The position numbers and the translations under genes were made by a program. 64,000 nucleotides of DNA from Holdemania massiliensis. Its GTDB lineage: Bacteria > Bacillota_I > Bacilli_A > Erysipelotrichales > Erysipelotrichaceae. The notes under the pieces are model-generated. The model saw only the letters and a list, made by a program, of their open reading frames with translations. It searched no databases and had not been told where the DNA came from. The stretch spans positions 1,178,001-1,242,000 of the forward strand of contig NZ_JAKNTK010000001.1 in the NCBI RefSeq assembly GCF_022440805.1. The letters are read 5' to 3'. Of this stretch, positions 33,964 to 42,843 are shown piece by piece (within the stretch, counting starts at the first letter, position 1; the number at the start of each line of letters is the position of its first letter).

Positions 33964-34067
33964 TAACATATGGAACTAATTGGAAAGTCACTTATGGATG
34001 ACTGCCTGAAAATCGGCAGCGGCCTGAATCTGATCGTTCATCGGAAAGGAAAGATTGAGAAAGCTGA

Positions 34068-36989
34068 ATGAAAAAACGCAGTTTTATTTTTATGCTTATC
34101 CTCTGCCTGGGATGGAGTCTTATCAGTCCTTTCTTTCAGCCTGCCTCGGTTCGTGCGCAGTCACCGGTGATTCGGGTAGGCTATATTGATTATGCCGGGT
34201 TTATTGAACCGGGCGAAGAAGACGAATATACCGGCTACGGTGTGGAGCTGTTGGAGCGGATCGCTGCGATTACAGGCTGGCAGTTTGAATATGTCTATGG
34301 CGACTGGCAGCAGATCCTTGAGCAAGTTCGCGAGGGTCAGCTGGATTTGACACTCTGTGCGCAATGGACTCCGGAGCGGGAAGCCCAGTTTTTGTTTTCC
34401 AAACAGCCGATTGGCAATGAATTGACGGTCGTTTATACCCGGGAGGAAATGCCGATTTATTATGATGACCCGGAGGCGATGGACGGGCTGCGCGTGGGAC
34501 TGCTTGAGGGCAGTTACCAGAACCGCTGTTGGCAGGAATACGCTGAGAAACATCATCTGGAATGTCCTTTGGAGGAATTCAAAACTGAAAGTCAAATGAT
34601 GGAGGCCTTGCTGAGTGAAAAGGTGGATCTGATTGTCAGCGGTGCACTGGCTTTGCATAAGGAAGCTAAGGTTGTACTTAAGCTAAAGCCCTCGCCTTTT
34701 TACATCATCACCAGTAAAACGAATACCCAACTGATGGAACAGGTCGACGAGGCGTTGGAGGAAATCTTGTTAGCCGATCCGTATTTTGAAGCCCATTTAT
34801 ATGATACCTATTACGGCGATAGTCAGTATTCAATTCAGCCGCTGTTTACCCGAGAAGAAGCGGCCTATATCCAAAACAGCGGTGAAATTCCTGTCGGCCT
34901 GGATGGCGGGCAGATTCCCTTTGCTTACGTCGAATCGGGAACACTGAAAGGGATCTGGCCGCAGCTGCTTGCATTGATTGAGAAGAAATCAGGTCTGCGG
35001 TTTTCATTGCAGCCGCAGTTCAGTCAGCCAGATTACACAGTGTTTTTAAACCAGAATCCGCAGCAGGGCTTATACGTTGGGATAACCCGGCAGAACTTGC
35101 GGCTGCGGGAAAATGAATCATTTCAGCTCAGCGATCCGCTGCTGGATCTGGACTTGATGGCAGTGGTCAGCCCGGATGAATCTTGGTCAGCAGGGGAACA
35201 ATTCAGCTTGATCGTCACCGAAAACACGGCTCTGGGCAGCGAGTTTCTAAATCAAATCCCAGATGGAATCCTTTTGTATGCGGATACGCTGGAACAATGT
35301 CTGCAGGCGGTGGCGGATCATCAGGCAGCGGCCACGGTCTGCGATTCGTATACACTCAATTATTATAATTGGAAACCGGGAATTTCAGATTTGCGGGATG
35401 ATTATCCGCTGGAATTTCCGTCCCTGCAGCCCTGTTTTGCGGCCAGCTCCAAGCTGGATCCGATGCTGATGTCGGTTCTGAATAAAACGATTGCCAGTTT
35501 GTCCCAAAAGGAAATCAATCAGGTCATCTACGAAGCCACGGTGGGCCTGCATTATAAACAATCCTGGACGGACTGGCTGAAAGCCAATGCGGATTTAGCT
35601 GCCTCTTTGGCTCTGGCTCTGATCTTGGGGGTTACGCTGCTCATCTACCGCCGCCGCAAGCAAACGGAGGAACAAATTCAGAAGCGCAGAACAGAAATGT
35701 TCCAGCATAAGGCCGAAGTGGACCGCATCAGCGGTTTGTATAATGAGGAGGCATTTACCGAAAGAGCAAGAACCTTTCTGCTTCAGAATCCGCAGCCTTA
35801 TTATCTGGTTTATATGAACATTCAGCGCTTTAAAATCGTCAATGAATTAATGGGCGTGGAAATGGCCGACCAGCTGTTGGCTCATATCGGCACCCAGCTG
35901 AAAGCCTATTGCCAACGCTATCCTAGCTCTTTAGCCTGTCGGATTACCGCCGATCATTTTATGCTTTTGACTCCGCAGGCGGCTTATCAGAACAACGGTC
36001 CTGTGGATATTCTGAAAGATTATCATACCGAACTGAATCTATCCTTGGAATTTGGAGTATATCCGATTACGGAGCGGACCCTGCCAATGAAGCTCATGCA
36101 GGATCGGGCAGCTTTGGCAGCAAAGAATCGAACCGATCCGCTGTTTTCTCAGGTCGGCTTCTATACGGATGAGCAGCGCCAGCGCTTCATTCGCGAACAA
36201 CAGGTGCTCGATGAAATTGAAGGTGCGATGACCCGTGGGGAAATCATCATTTATATTCAGGCAAAATACGACATCGAAGCGCGTCAGGTCATCGGCGGTG
36301 AAGCCCTGGTCCGGTGGCAGCATCCGGTGCGGGGCTTGCTGGGGCCCGGTCAATTTGTCGGCATTCTTGAAGAAAAAGGTCTGATCATGCACCTGGATTT
36401 GTATGTTTGGGAAAAGACCTGTCAGTTTCTGCATCGGCAGCGTGAACAGTACGGGCAGGTTCTGCCCGTTTCCGTCAATGTTTCCAAATATAACTTCTAC
36501 CGTCAGAACCTAGTCAACTTATTTACGGATCTGATCGCAAAGTATCAGCTGGAAACGAAGGATCTGCAGCTGGAAATCACAGAAACCGCCTGTGCGGAGG
36601 ATACCGAACAGATCTATGCCGCTGTCAGGCAGCTGCAGAAGGCCGGTTTCACAGTGCTGATGGATGATTTCGGGGCAGGCTATTCCTCGCTGAATATGTT
36701 CAAAGATGCACCGGTCGATATCATCAAGCTGGATATGGGCTTTATCAGCTCAGATGAAATCAATGCCCAGCGCAGCTTCGCGATTATTGAGGCGATCGTA
36801 AAACTGTCGCATTCGTTAAATGTTCCGGTCATCGTCGAAGGGGTTGAAACTCAAGCGCAGGTGGATTTTCTTAAATCGATCAATACCCGTTATATTCAAG
36901 GCTATTATTTCTCCCGTCCGGTCCCGGAGGAGGACTATGCGGCTTTGTGTCAAACAGCGGCTCTGCCGCAGAAAAAAGTCTCAGAATAA
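34068..36989 (+). CDS. receptor with two solute-binding domains, GGDEF and EAL
   Basis: 973 residues. Signal peptide (FIFMLILCLGWSLISPFF ... VRAQ), two tandem family-3 solute-binding domains outside the membrane (about 32-265 starting VIRVGYIDYAGF, and about 275-495 starting EIPVGLDGGQIPFAY), one transmembrane helix (about 510-530, LAASLALALILGVTLLIY), then GGDEF (about 555-690) and EAL (about 720-960). The GGDEF signature reads ITADHF and MNIQRFKIVNE lacks the metal Asp, so that domain is inactive. The EAL domain is intact (EALVRW, LEITET, DDFGAGYSSL, VEGVET). An amino-acid-like or small ligand probably controls cyclic-di-GMP breakdown. Start at 34068 chosen for the signal peptide; the ribosome-binding site is weak. 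Strong terminator follows. Confidence 0.9.
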   Translation: MKKRSFIFMLILCLGWSLISPFFQPASVRAQSPVIRVGYIDYAGFIEPGEEDEYTGYGVELLERIAAITGWQFEYVYGDWQQILEQVREGQLDLTLCAQWTPEREAQFLFSKQPIGNELTVVYTREEMPIYYDDPEAMDGLRVGLLEGSYQNRCWQEYAEKHHLECPLEEFKTESQMMEALLSEKVDLIVSGALALHKEAKVVLKLKPSPFYIITSKTNTQLMEQVDEALEEILLADPYFEAHLYDTYYGDSQYSIQPLFTREEAAYIQNSGEIPVGLDGGQIPFAYVESGTLKGIWPQLLALIEKKSGLRFSLQPQFSQPDYTVFLNQNPQQGLYVGITRQNLRLRENESFQLSDPLLDLDLMAVVSPDESWSAGEQFSLIVTENTALGSEFLNQIPDGILLYADTLEQCLQAVADHQAAATVCDSYTLNYYNWKPGISDLRDDYPLEFPSLQPCFAASSKLDPMLMSVLNKTIASLSQKEINQVIYEATVGLHYKQSWTDWLKANADLAASLALALILGVTLLIYRRRKQTEEQIQKRRTEMFQHKAEVDRISGLYNEEAFTERARTFLLQNPQPYYLVYMNIQRFKIVNELMGVEMADQLLAHIGTQLKAYCQRYPSSLACRITADHFMLLTPQAAYQNNGPVDILKDYHTELNLSLEFGVYPITERTLPMKLMQDRAALAAKNRTDPLFSQVGFYTDEQRQRFIREQQVLDEIEGAMTRGEIIIYIQAKYDIEARQVIGGEALVRWQHPVRGLLGPGQFVGILEEKGLIMHLDLYVWEKTCQFLHRQREQYGQVLPVSVNVSKYNFYRQNLVNLFTDLIAKYQLETKDLQLEITETACAEDTEQIYAAVRQLQKAGFTVLMDDFGAGYSSLNMFKDAPVDIIKLDMGFISSDEINAQRSFAIIEAIVKLSHSLNVPVIVEGVETQAQVDFLKSINTRYIQGYYFSRPVPEEDYAALCQTAALPQKKVSE

Positions 36990-37037
36990 AAATATTCTTG
37001 ACTTAGACCGCAGTGTCGGGGCCCAAGAATATTTTTT
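36990..37037 (+). terminator. intrinsic terminator after the receptor gene
   Basis: Perfect 11-base stem AAATATTCTTG (36990-37000) with CAAGAATATTT (37024-37034), then T residues. Confidence 0.85.
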
Positions 37038-37102
37038 AATCCATGATTTGCATCTTTCTTGTTTTGAATTTCTGGTACAATAAAACTTGGGAGTGAGTGA
37101 AT

Positions 37103-37900
37103 ATGTTAAAACTACTGGTCTTTGATGTGGATGGTACGTTATATGATCTAAAAAACCATGAAATTCCTTCTTCATGCCAAAAAGCGATCGCCCAGGCCAA
37201 GCAGAACGGATTGATTTTCGTGATTGCGACCGGGCGGACGCATTATGGCTTGGGCGCGGCGCTGAACGCCTTGAATCCGGATTACATTTTGGCGGTGAAC
37301 GGCGCTGTGGTCGCCGATGGCCAGGGACGAGTTTTGGCTCATCATGACCTAACGTCAACGCAAGTCGAACGGATCAATGATTTCTGTCATCAAACGCAGG
37401 CCGGACTGGCGTGGAAGTTTCTGGATCATTGCTATATTTATCAATATCCGGAAAAAATCGACTGGCTGCAGCCCCAAAAGGAATCTGACATTGGTTCTGA
37501 ACCTTTTGTTGACTGTCCGGCCCAGGATCGGCATCAGCTCGATCTACCGCAAAGCGCAAGTGTGCATGCTGATCCTAAAGCGGTGGAAGCGGTCTTTAAC
37601 AAAGATCCCGAATTGGCTTTTCTGCGCTACAGCGAGGATGGCTATGATGTTGTTCAGCGGGGGATGAACAAAGCCGTGGGCTTACAGGAGCTGCTGGATC
37701 AGCTAGGCTTCACTTGCAACGAAGTCGCGGCTTTTGGGGATAATTATAATGATATCGAGATGCTGAAGCTGGCCGGAACGGCAGTGGCCATGGGCAACGC
37801 TGTGGATGAAGTGAAACAGCTGGCTGACTATGTTACTTCCTCTACGGATCAGGATGGAATTGCTCGGGCTTTGATCCATCTGGGTTGTGTGAAGGCCTGA
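37103..37900 (+). CDS. Cof-type HAD phosphatase
   Basis: 265 residues. HAD motif I is LLVFDVDGTLYD, motif II the Thr in FVIATGR, motif III the Lys in RGMNKAVGLQELL, and motif IV AAFGDNYNDIEML; between II and III is the large cap of Cof/subfamily IIB enzymes. These hydrolyse sugar phosphates, FMN or similar small phosphates in the cytoplasm; the substrate is not predictable. The ATG at 37103 is preferred to a GTG six bases earlier on the basis of a GGGAG nine bases upstream. Confidence 0.92.
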   Translation: MLKLLVFDVDGTLYDLKNHEIPSSCQKAIAQAKQNGLIFVIATGRTHYGLGAALNALNPDYILAVNGAVVADGQGRVLAHHDLTSTQVERINDFCHQTQAGLAWKFLDHCYIYQYPEKIDWLQPQKESDIGSEPFVDCPAQDRHQLDLPQSASVHADPKAVEAVFNKDPELAFLRYSEDGYDVVQRGMNKAVGLQELLDQLGFTCNEVAAFGDNYNDIEMLKLAGTAVAMGNAVDEVKQLADYVTSSTDQDGIARALIHLGCVKA

Positions 37901-38136
37901 ATTCAATCTTTCTTTGCAAAGCTTGAGAAGGTGCAGACGGACGGTGAGGCGGAGCATCGGTATGTTTAAACACACATGAAAACAAATTCGCACGGATCTT
38001 GAGTTTTGAACTATCCAGGTCAATCTGTCTGCAGCTTGGCGCTGAGGATGTCGGGATAAAATTCGGATTTTTATTCAGGAAAAGGGGTTAAGCCTGCCGA
38101 AACTTGGAAATACTGCAAGGGAAAGCAGGTGATTCC

Positions 38137-39129
38137 GTGCGGGCTGCACAAATACGCAAAGAAGAAATGGGGCTGCATTCCCTGGGTGAAAAAAAGAGTT
38201 ATTTTGAAGGCTGGTATTTCCGCTTATGGGATGAGCGGTGTTCATTGGCAGTCATTGTCGGTTTCAGTCCCCAACGCCAGGAAGCTCCGTTTTTTATTCA
38301 GACAACGGATACTTTGACCGGCCGTTCCATCTGGGCGGAGTTTGCCTGGAATGAAGTGGTTCTGCGCCAGAAGCCTTTTCATTTGACCTTAGGTGAAAAT
38401 GAATTTTCTTTAACGCAGGTCAGGCTGAACCTGCCGGATCTGCAGGTTCGGCTGCGGATGACCGATCTGACTCCACTGCCCTTTTCCCGTTATATGCCGA
38501 CGATTATGGGTCCGTTTGCTTATCTGAACAATATGGAATGCATCCACGGCGTGATCAGTTTGCATCACCGTATGGAGGGGGTTGTCAGCAGTGCGGGCAA
38601 AACCGTCCCCATCGCAGGGACAGGTTATTTGGAAAAAGATCGCGGAACTTCTTTTCCGCAGCGGTATATATGGTTTCAGTCAAATCAATGCGGCGTTCAG
38701 GATTCCTGTTTTTTCTTCTCCCTAGCCAGCATCCCTATCGGACCGCTGACGTTCAACGGCTGTCTGATCGTCGTGAAGCTGCAGGATCAGCTGCACCGTT
38801 TTGCGACCTATACCGGCTGCCGTCTACAGTCGCTGCATTGCGATCAGCATCAGGATGGTTCCGGCTGGGCACAGCTGCGCTTTCATCAGGGAGCCTGGCA
38901 AATCTGGATTGATCTGGAATGCGGCCCGGCCTGCACCTTAGCATCGCCTAAGCAAGGAAAGATGCAGGGACGGATTCAGGAAAGTCTGAGCGGCAAGGCT
39001 CATGTAACCCTATTTCATCATGGAATGAAAAGGCATGAAAGCTTATGGGAGCAGGGCGGCATGGAGCTGCAATGGGAACTGGCAGCTGCTGAACAAGGAC
39101 CGAAGAATAGAAAAAGAGGGTTGTCGTAA
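38137..39129 (+). CDS. tocopherol-cyclase-like protein
   Basis: 330 residues. The N-terminal KKSYFEGWYFRLWD is the hallmark of the tocopherol cyclase-like family, followed by FSPQRQEAPFFIQ, YMPTIMGPFAYLNNMECIHG and AGTGYLEKDRGTSFPQRYIWFQSN. The family has a lipocalin-like double beta barrel; in plants and cyanobacteria it makes the chromanol ring, but Firmicute members have no assigned role and no tocopherol pathway is expected. A GTG at 38137 preceded by AGGTG is taken as start; TTG at 38104 and ATG at 38167 are alternatives. Its stop codon lies within a hairpin whose U tract is on the opposite strand. Confidence 0.8.
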   Translation: MRAAQIRKEEMGLHSLGEKKSYFEGWYFRLWDERCSLAVIVGFSPQRQEAPFFIQTTDTLTGRSIWAEFAWNEVVLRQKPFHLTLGENEFSLTQVRLNLPDLQVRLRMTDLTPLPFSRYMPTIMGPFAYLNNMECIHGVISLHHRMEGVVSSAGKTVPIAGTGYLEKDRGTSFPQRYIWFQSNQCGVQDSCFFFSLASIPIGPLTFNGCLIVVKLQDQLHRFATYTGCRLQSLHCDQHQDGSGWAQLRFHQGAWQIWIDLECGPACTLASPKQGKMQGRIQESLSGKAHVTLFHHGMKRHESLWEQGGMELQWELAAAEQGPKNRKRGLS

Positions 39130-39141
39130 AAGACAGCCCTC
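39111..39141 (-). terminator. terminator oriented to the minus strand
   Basis: Arms GAGGGTTGTC (39116-39125) and GACAGCCCTC (39132-39141) are preceded on the plus strand by AAAAA, so the U tract is on the minus strand. No minus-strand gene is seen upstream of it; it could still stop plus-strand transcripts weakly. Confidence 0.5.
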
Positions 39142-39183
39142 AACAAATCTATTATAACATGAAAAAAAATTAAATGAAAGGGC

Positions 39184-39211
39184 TTACTTTTATGAGAAGT
39201 CTGACTATAAT
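39184..39211 (+). promoter_or_regulatory. promoter of the large noncoding transcript
   Basis: TTACTT (39184-39189), 16-base spacer, TATAAT (39206-39211). Confidence 0.6.
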
Positions 39212-39217
39212 GTAGAT

Positions 39218-39713
39218 GAAGATAAGGAAAGAGATCTTCAAATAGAGGAAGCAGGATCCTCATCCAGCCGATCAGAACGGTAGAGTCCGTTAAGGAAAGA
39301 ACCTAGATTCTTAGATATTCAATAAGGCTGAAAAGAAATGAGGAATGAGGCTTTCAGAATAAACGTGATGTTTATTCTAAGGAGGTTAAAGTGAATGGAA
39401 CCTGGACAGAGAGGAAACCGCCGCTAGTAAGCTGGCGTTGTGCGATGAATCGCAGATCCGTGTGATGCTTCTTACAACTTCCCATTTTGCTGAAAATTTG
39501 CAAAACAGCCATCGAATAGATAAACAGCCATTTTGTGAGTGTGAAGGGTAAACGCGAGGAAGAAATGAGAAAAGGTTTGGTTTCAGCAGTGGAATCGAAT
39601 TGATGTCATAGTGATAGTTGCGGAAATGTTGGAAAACAGCCGCTGCGGTTCATCGGTATAAATTAGATTAACGATATAGATGAAGAACCTGCAAAAAATG
39701 CGGGTTCTTTTTT
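39218..39713 (+). ncRNA. candidate large structured noncoding RNA (~495 nt)
   Basis: The 777-bp gap between 39129 and 39907 has its own promoter and strong terminator but no convincing protein-coding frame. It is purine-rich and full of local pairings: TGAAGA/TCTTCA near 39227-39241, a perfect nine-base stem (arms AGAATAAAC and complement) at 39356-39378, CGCC/GGCG arms around 39418-39436, TGCGA-TGAA-TCGCA at 39440-39453, and the terminator stem. ACAGCC recurs three times (39505, 39524, 39636 region). The phrase TAGATGAAGA occurs near both ends. Size is in the range of ornate large RNAs (ROOL, OLE) but I cannot match a class; conserved RNase P (GAGGAAAGTCC) and tmRNA motifs are absent. Confidence 0.6.
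39683..39713 (+). terminator. intrinsic terminator of the large noncoding transcript
   Basis: Stem AAGAACCTGC (39683-39692) with GCGGGTTCTT (39700-39709), seven-base A-rich loop, six T residues. Confidence 0.9.
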
Positions 39714-39737
39714 CGTTGGGGATCGTGGTCTCTGCCA

Positions 39738-39766
39738 CTGAGATATGCAGATAATGCATGGCTCAG
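39738..39766 (+). promoter_or_regulatory. hairpin in the region upstream of the FMN/FAD flavoprotein
   Basis: CTGAG/CTCAG outer arms and ATGCA/TGCAT inner arms around a GATAA loop. There is no U tract. Farther down, ATGTT-N8-AACAT at about 39873-39890 lies just before the ribosome-binding site. A clear promoter for the flavoprotein was not found. Confidence 0.35.
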
Positions 39767-39906
39767 CAGTCCTAAACTGGCTTTCTATGCCCAAAGGTTT
39801 AATATTCATGACTTTTTCATCCCAATTCTGATTTTTGATATGCAGAACATCGATCACTGTGAAAACGTGAGCATGTTATATTTTGAACATAGGGAGGAAA
39901 ATCGAA

Positions 39907-41658
39907 ATGAAAAAAGCTTTTTTGATTCTTTGTTCGTGGATGTTGTGTTTCTCTTTGACTGCCTGTTCAGCAAAAGAGAATACTCAGCCGACTGCCAGCG
40001 GAACTTTTTCAGCGACAGAAAAGGGGTATGGAGGAGAGGTCGAAGTGACGCTGACGATCGAAAATTCAATATTAACCGATGTGATGATCGTTGGTGAGCA
40101 GGAAACACCAACGGTTGGCGGACAGGCGATTGAACAGCTTCCGGCTAAAATGATAGCAGCTAACAGTGTTGAGGTTGATGGAGTGACTGGAGCAACAATG
40201 ACCTCCAATGCGATTTTAGCAGCGGCCAAAAACGCATTGGAAGTTTCAGGAATGACGCTTGTCCAAAAAGAAAAGGAAGTTTCAGCTGATATTACGCATG
40301 AAGATGTACAATCGGATGTTCTGGTTTTAGGCGGTGGATTGGCAGGGTTAAGCGCAGCCGTTTCGGCAAAAGAAAATGGAGCAGCGCATGTCATCTTGCT
40401 TGAAAAACTATCTTTCTTAGGAGGGTGTGCCTCCTTGTCCGGCGGTGTGCTGACGCGGGCAGCTCAGGCCGGTGATCCAGTTGGAACCTTTGATAAGGAA
40501 CAATTAAACAATTATTTCAATATGCGAACAGGCGGACATGCGGATCCGAAGGTCATTCAGACTTATGTGGATCATTCTGTGGATGATTTTAACTGGATTG
40601 ATTCGATGTATGAAACGGGTGTTGAATATGAACGTTTTGCCTTAAATCCGGAAGGGCTGATGGCGCTGCGGCCGAAACAGGATTCAGCGGTTGGTGCTGG
40701 GGCTCAGCTGATTGGAGCGATTGCCAGCAGTGCAGAAAAATTAGGCATTGACGTTCGCTTGTCACATCCAGTAACCGATCTGATTGTGGATGGAGATCAA
40801 GTGATCGGGGCGCAGGTTACCTTTGACGATGGCTCAATCCAGAATTTTTATGCCGATGGCGGGATTGTTTTGGCTACCGGCGGATTTGCCTTCAGCCAGG
40901 AAGCCCTAGCGGAATATTCCAGCTCCAATGCGGAACAAATTGTAAGTTATGCCAGTGCGGGTACGACCGGAGACGCGCTGAAATGGGCAAAAGAAATCAA
41001 CGCAGACATTCAGTTCGGTGAGGATTGGGACAGCTGTGGTTCTTTCTCCTTAGCCTTTACCGGCTATCCGACTGAGGAACTGTTTAAGCTTGTGCTGTTA
41101 AATGCTGAGGGAGAACGCTTTATTAACGAAGAAGCCATGCAGCCTGAAATCTATCTGGAAATGCGTCATCAACTGGCTCAAGGAAGTTCTCACTTCTATT
41201 ATTTAACAGATGAAACGATGGAGCAGGAAAACAAACAATGGCTGCTTGACAACGCAGGGGCATTTGTCTGTGAAACTCTGGAAGAGGTGGCTGAAAAGAC
41301 GAATATGGACTTGGAAACGTTGACCCAAACACTGCGTTCCTATAATGATTGTGCTAAGACTGGAAATGATCCGCTGGGCAAGTCAGTTGCTTATAATTTG
41401 GGAATTGAAGCGCCGTATATTGTCATTCCAACAGATCCGATTCGCACAACTACAATCGGCGGTTTGGTTACCAATGAAAAAGCAGAGGTGCTTTCTGCAG
41501 ACCAGACAGTTATTGAAGGTTTATATGCGGCAGGCGAAGTGGCAAATTACAGTTTCTTCTACAACGTTTACAGCTGCTGCGGAAGTGCTAATATGGATGC
41601 TGTTGTTTTCGGCCGTATTGCCGGAGAACAGGCAGCTCAGTGGCAAAGAGCACAATAG
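39907..41658 (+). CDS. lipoprotein FMN-binding/FAD flavoprotein, fumarate-reductase family
   Basis: 583 residues. Lipoprotein signal (KKAFLILCSWMLCFSLTAC). An FMN-binding domain (about 35-120) holds DGVTGATMTSNAI, the site at which ApbE covalently attaches FMN through a Thr/Ser. The FAD domain follows, with DVLVLGGGLAGLSAA, LLEKLSFLGGCASLSGG and GLYAAGEVANYSF. This is the urocanate/fumarate-reductase architecture in which FMN hands electrons to FAD and an extracellular acceptor. The conserved catalytic His of HTMGG is Thr here (RTTTIGGL), so the acceptor is probably another small molecule. GGGAGG is nine bases before the ATG. A LysR gene follows after a terminator. An ApbE gene is not in the window. 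Confidence 0.88.
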   Translation: MKKAFLILCSWMLCFSLTACSAKENTQPTASGTFSATEKGYGGEVEVTLTIENSILTDVMIVGEQETPTVGGQAIEQLPAKMIAANSVEVDGVTGATMTSNAILAAAKNALEVSGMTLVQKEKEVSADITHEDVQSDVLVLGGGLAGLSAAVSAKENGAAHVILLEKLSFLGGCASLSGGVLTRAAQAGDPVGTFDKEQLNNYFNMRTGGHADPKVIQTYVDHSVDDFNWIDSMYETGVEYERFALNPEGLMALRPKQDSAVGAGAQLIGAIASSAEKLGIDVRLSHPVTDLIVDGDQVIGAQVTFDDGSIQNFYADGGIVLATGGFAFSQEALAEYSSSNAEQIVSYASAGTTGDALKWAKEINADIQFGEDWDSCGSFSLAFTGYPTEELFKLVLLNAEGERFINEEAMQPEIYLEMRHQLAQGSSHFYYLTDETMEQENKQWLLDNAGAFVCETLEEVAEKTNMDLETLTQTLRSYNDCAKTGNDPLGKSVAYNLGIEAPYIVIPTDPIRTTTIGGLVTNEKAEVLSADQTVIEGLYAAGEVANYSFFYNVYSCCGSANMDAVVFGRIAGEQAAQWQRAQ

Positions 41659-41668
41659 TCTGAAATTT

Positions 41669-41692
41669 AAGGGGACAATGTTCCCCTTTTTT
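41669..41692 (+). terminator. intrinsic terminator after the FMN/FAD flavoprotein
   Basis: Stem AAGGGGA (41669-41675) with TCCCCTT (41682-41688), loop of six, then T residues. Confidence 0.85.
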
Positions 41693-41729
41693 AATTATAA
41701 TATGAGAAGAGAAGAGGCAGGATAAGAGG

Positions 41730-42626
41730 ATGAAATTAGAAACAATTCAATTATTTCTTAAAGTTGCGAAATATCGAAGTTTTTCAATCGCTGCCGCCAA
41801 GTTGTATACGACGCAATCGACGATCAGCCGCAGTATCCATGAAATTGAGGAAGAAATGGGCTGCCAGTTATATCAGCGAAGTGCGCACGGAGTCAAGCTA
41901 ACGCCGGCTGGTGAAGTCGTTAAGGGCCATTTTCAAAGAATTATGGAGGAATGGAAGCTGACAAAAAAAGAAATTGAAGTTTTCCGCGGCGATTACAGGC
42001 CAAAACTCAGAGTCGGCTATACTTTTATCGGACAGCTGCAGTACATGATTAAGTCACTGGAAAAAAAGCGCTTTGCCTATCAGGACGTTGACTTTATTTT
42101 TCAGTTTGGCGACAGCACTCCGCTGTTGGAAAAACTCAGAAAAGAACAGCTGGATTGTATCGTGATGCATCGTCCAAGTCTGGGTGTGACGTCGGAATTC
42201 ACCGCTGCCAGAATTCAGGAATGTTCGATGGATGTTCTTGTCAGCCGTCAAAATCCGTTAGCCTGTAAAAACTCAATTCTAATTCAGGATTTAATCGGTC
42301 AGACTGAAATACGGACATCCGGCGAAAAGAATTATTATCAGTCGTTGGATGAAGCTTTTCTGCAGGTGGGTGCACAGCCGTTAAAAAAAGAATATGCGGA
42401 AGCTCAGGAATGTCCTTATCTGGTTAAACTTAAAAATTATGTCTGCTTTAATCCGAGTATTTATAACAAAGAAGAGGAAGAACTGATTCAGCTGCCGATT
42501 TTGGATTGGTCCATTGATTATGATCTGGTCTTTGTCTGCCGTAAGGAAAGTACCAATCCAATGGCTCAGAAACTTTATCTTCTTTTAAGCCGACAATCAG
42601 AAGAGGAAGATGGCAGCGCCAGCTAG
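41730..42626 (+). CDS. LysR-family transcriptional regulator
   Basis: 298 residues. The N-terminal winged helix-turn-helix is canonical: MKLETIQLFLKVAKYRSFS, AAAKLYTTQSTISRSIHEIE and GVKLTPAGEVV. The effector-binding domain (about 90-290) begins RPKLRVGYTFIG. It is encoded 71 bases downstream of the FMN/FAD flavoprotein on the same strand, so that gene or its substrate is the probable target and inducer; LysR genes are more often divergent from their targets, so this is tentative. Confidence 0.92.
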   Translation: MKLETIQLFLKVAKYRSFSIAAAKLYTTQSTISRSIHEIEEEMGCQLYQRSAHGVKLTPAGEVVKGHFQRIMEEWKLTKKEIEVFRGDYRPKLRVGYTFIGQLQYMIKSLEKKRFAYQDVDFIFQFGDSTPLLEKLRKEQLDCIVMHRPSLGVTSEFTAARIQECSMDVLVSRQNPLACKNSILIQDLIGQTEIRTSGEKNYYQSLDEAFLQVGAQPLKKEYAEAQECPYLVKLKNYVCFNPSIYNKEEEELIQLPILDWSIDYDLVFVCRKESTNPMAQKLYLLLSRQSEEEDGSAS

Positions 42627-42740
42627 GTTTAACATACCAGAGTAAAGATTTCCTATCAGCAATCCGCAAACAGGATAAGCGTGTACGATTTCCCAGGAAA
42701 TAGTAAACTTACCTGTGTTTCGATCACTATGACAATTATT

Positions 42741-42769
42741 TTGAAAGCCTATACAGAATATGCGATAAT
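42741..42769 (+). promoter_or_regulatory. hydrogenase-operon promoter
   Basis: TTGAAA (42741-42746), 17-base spacer, GATAAT (42764-42769) with an extended TGC. Confidence 0.7.
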
Positions 42770-42843
42770 AAAATAGAGTTAGAGAATTGAAAATGTTCGC
42801 TATCTATGGTAATGTGAATTTGTTAGCAATGGAGGAGAAAACG

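Noticed and set aside
39379..39465. AAGGAGG followed by a GTG and a 24-codon frame inside the large noncoding transcript
   Set aside because: Too short and composition unlike protein; the same bases take part in predicted stems. Worth keeping in mind as a leader peptide but not called as a gene.
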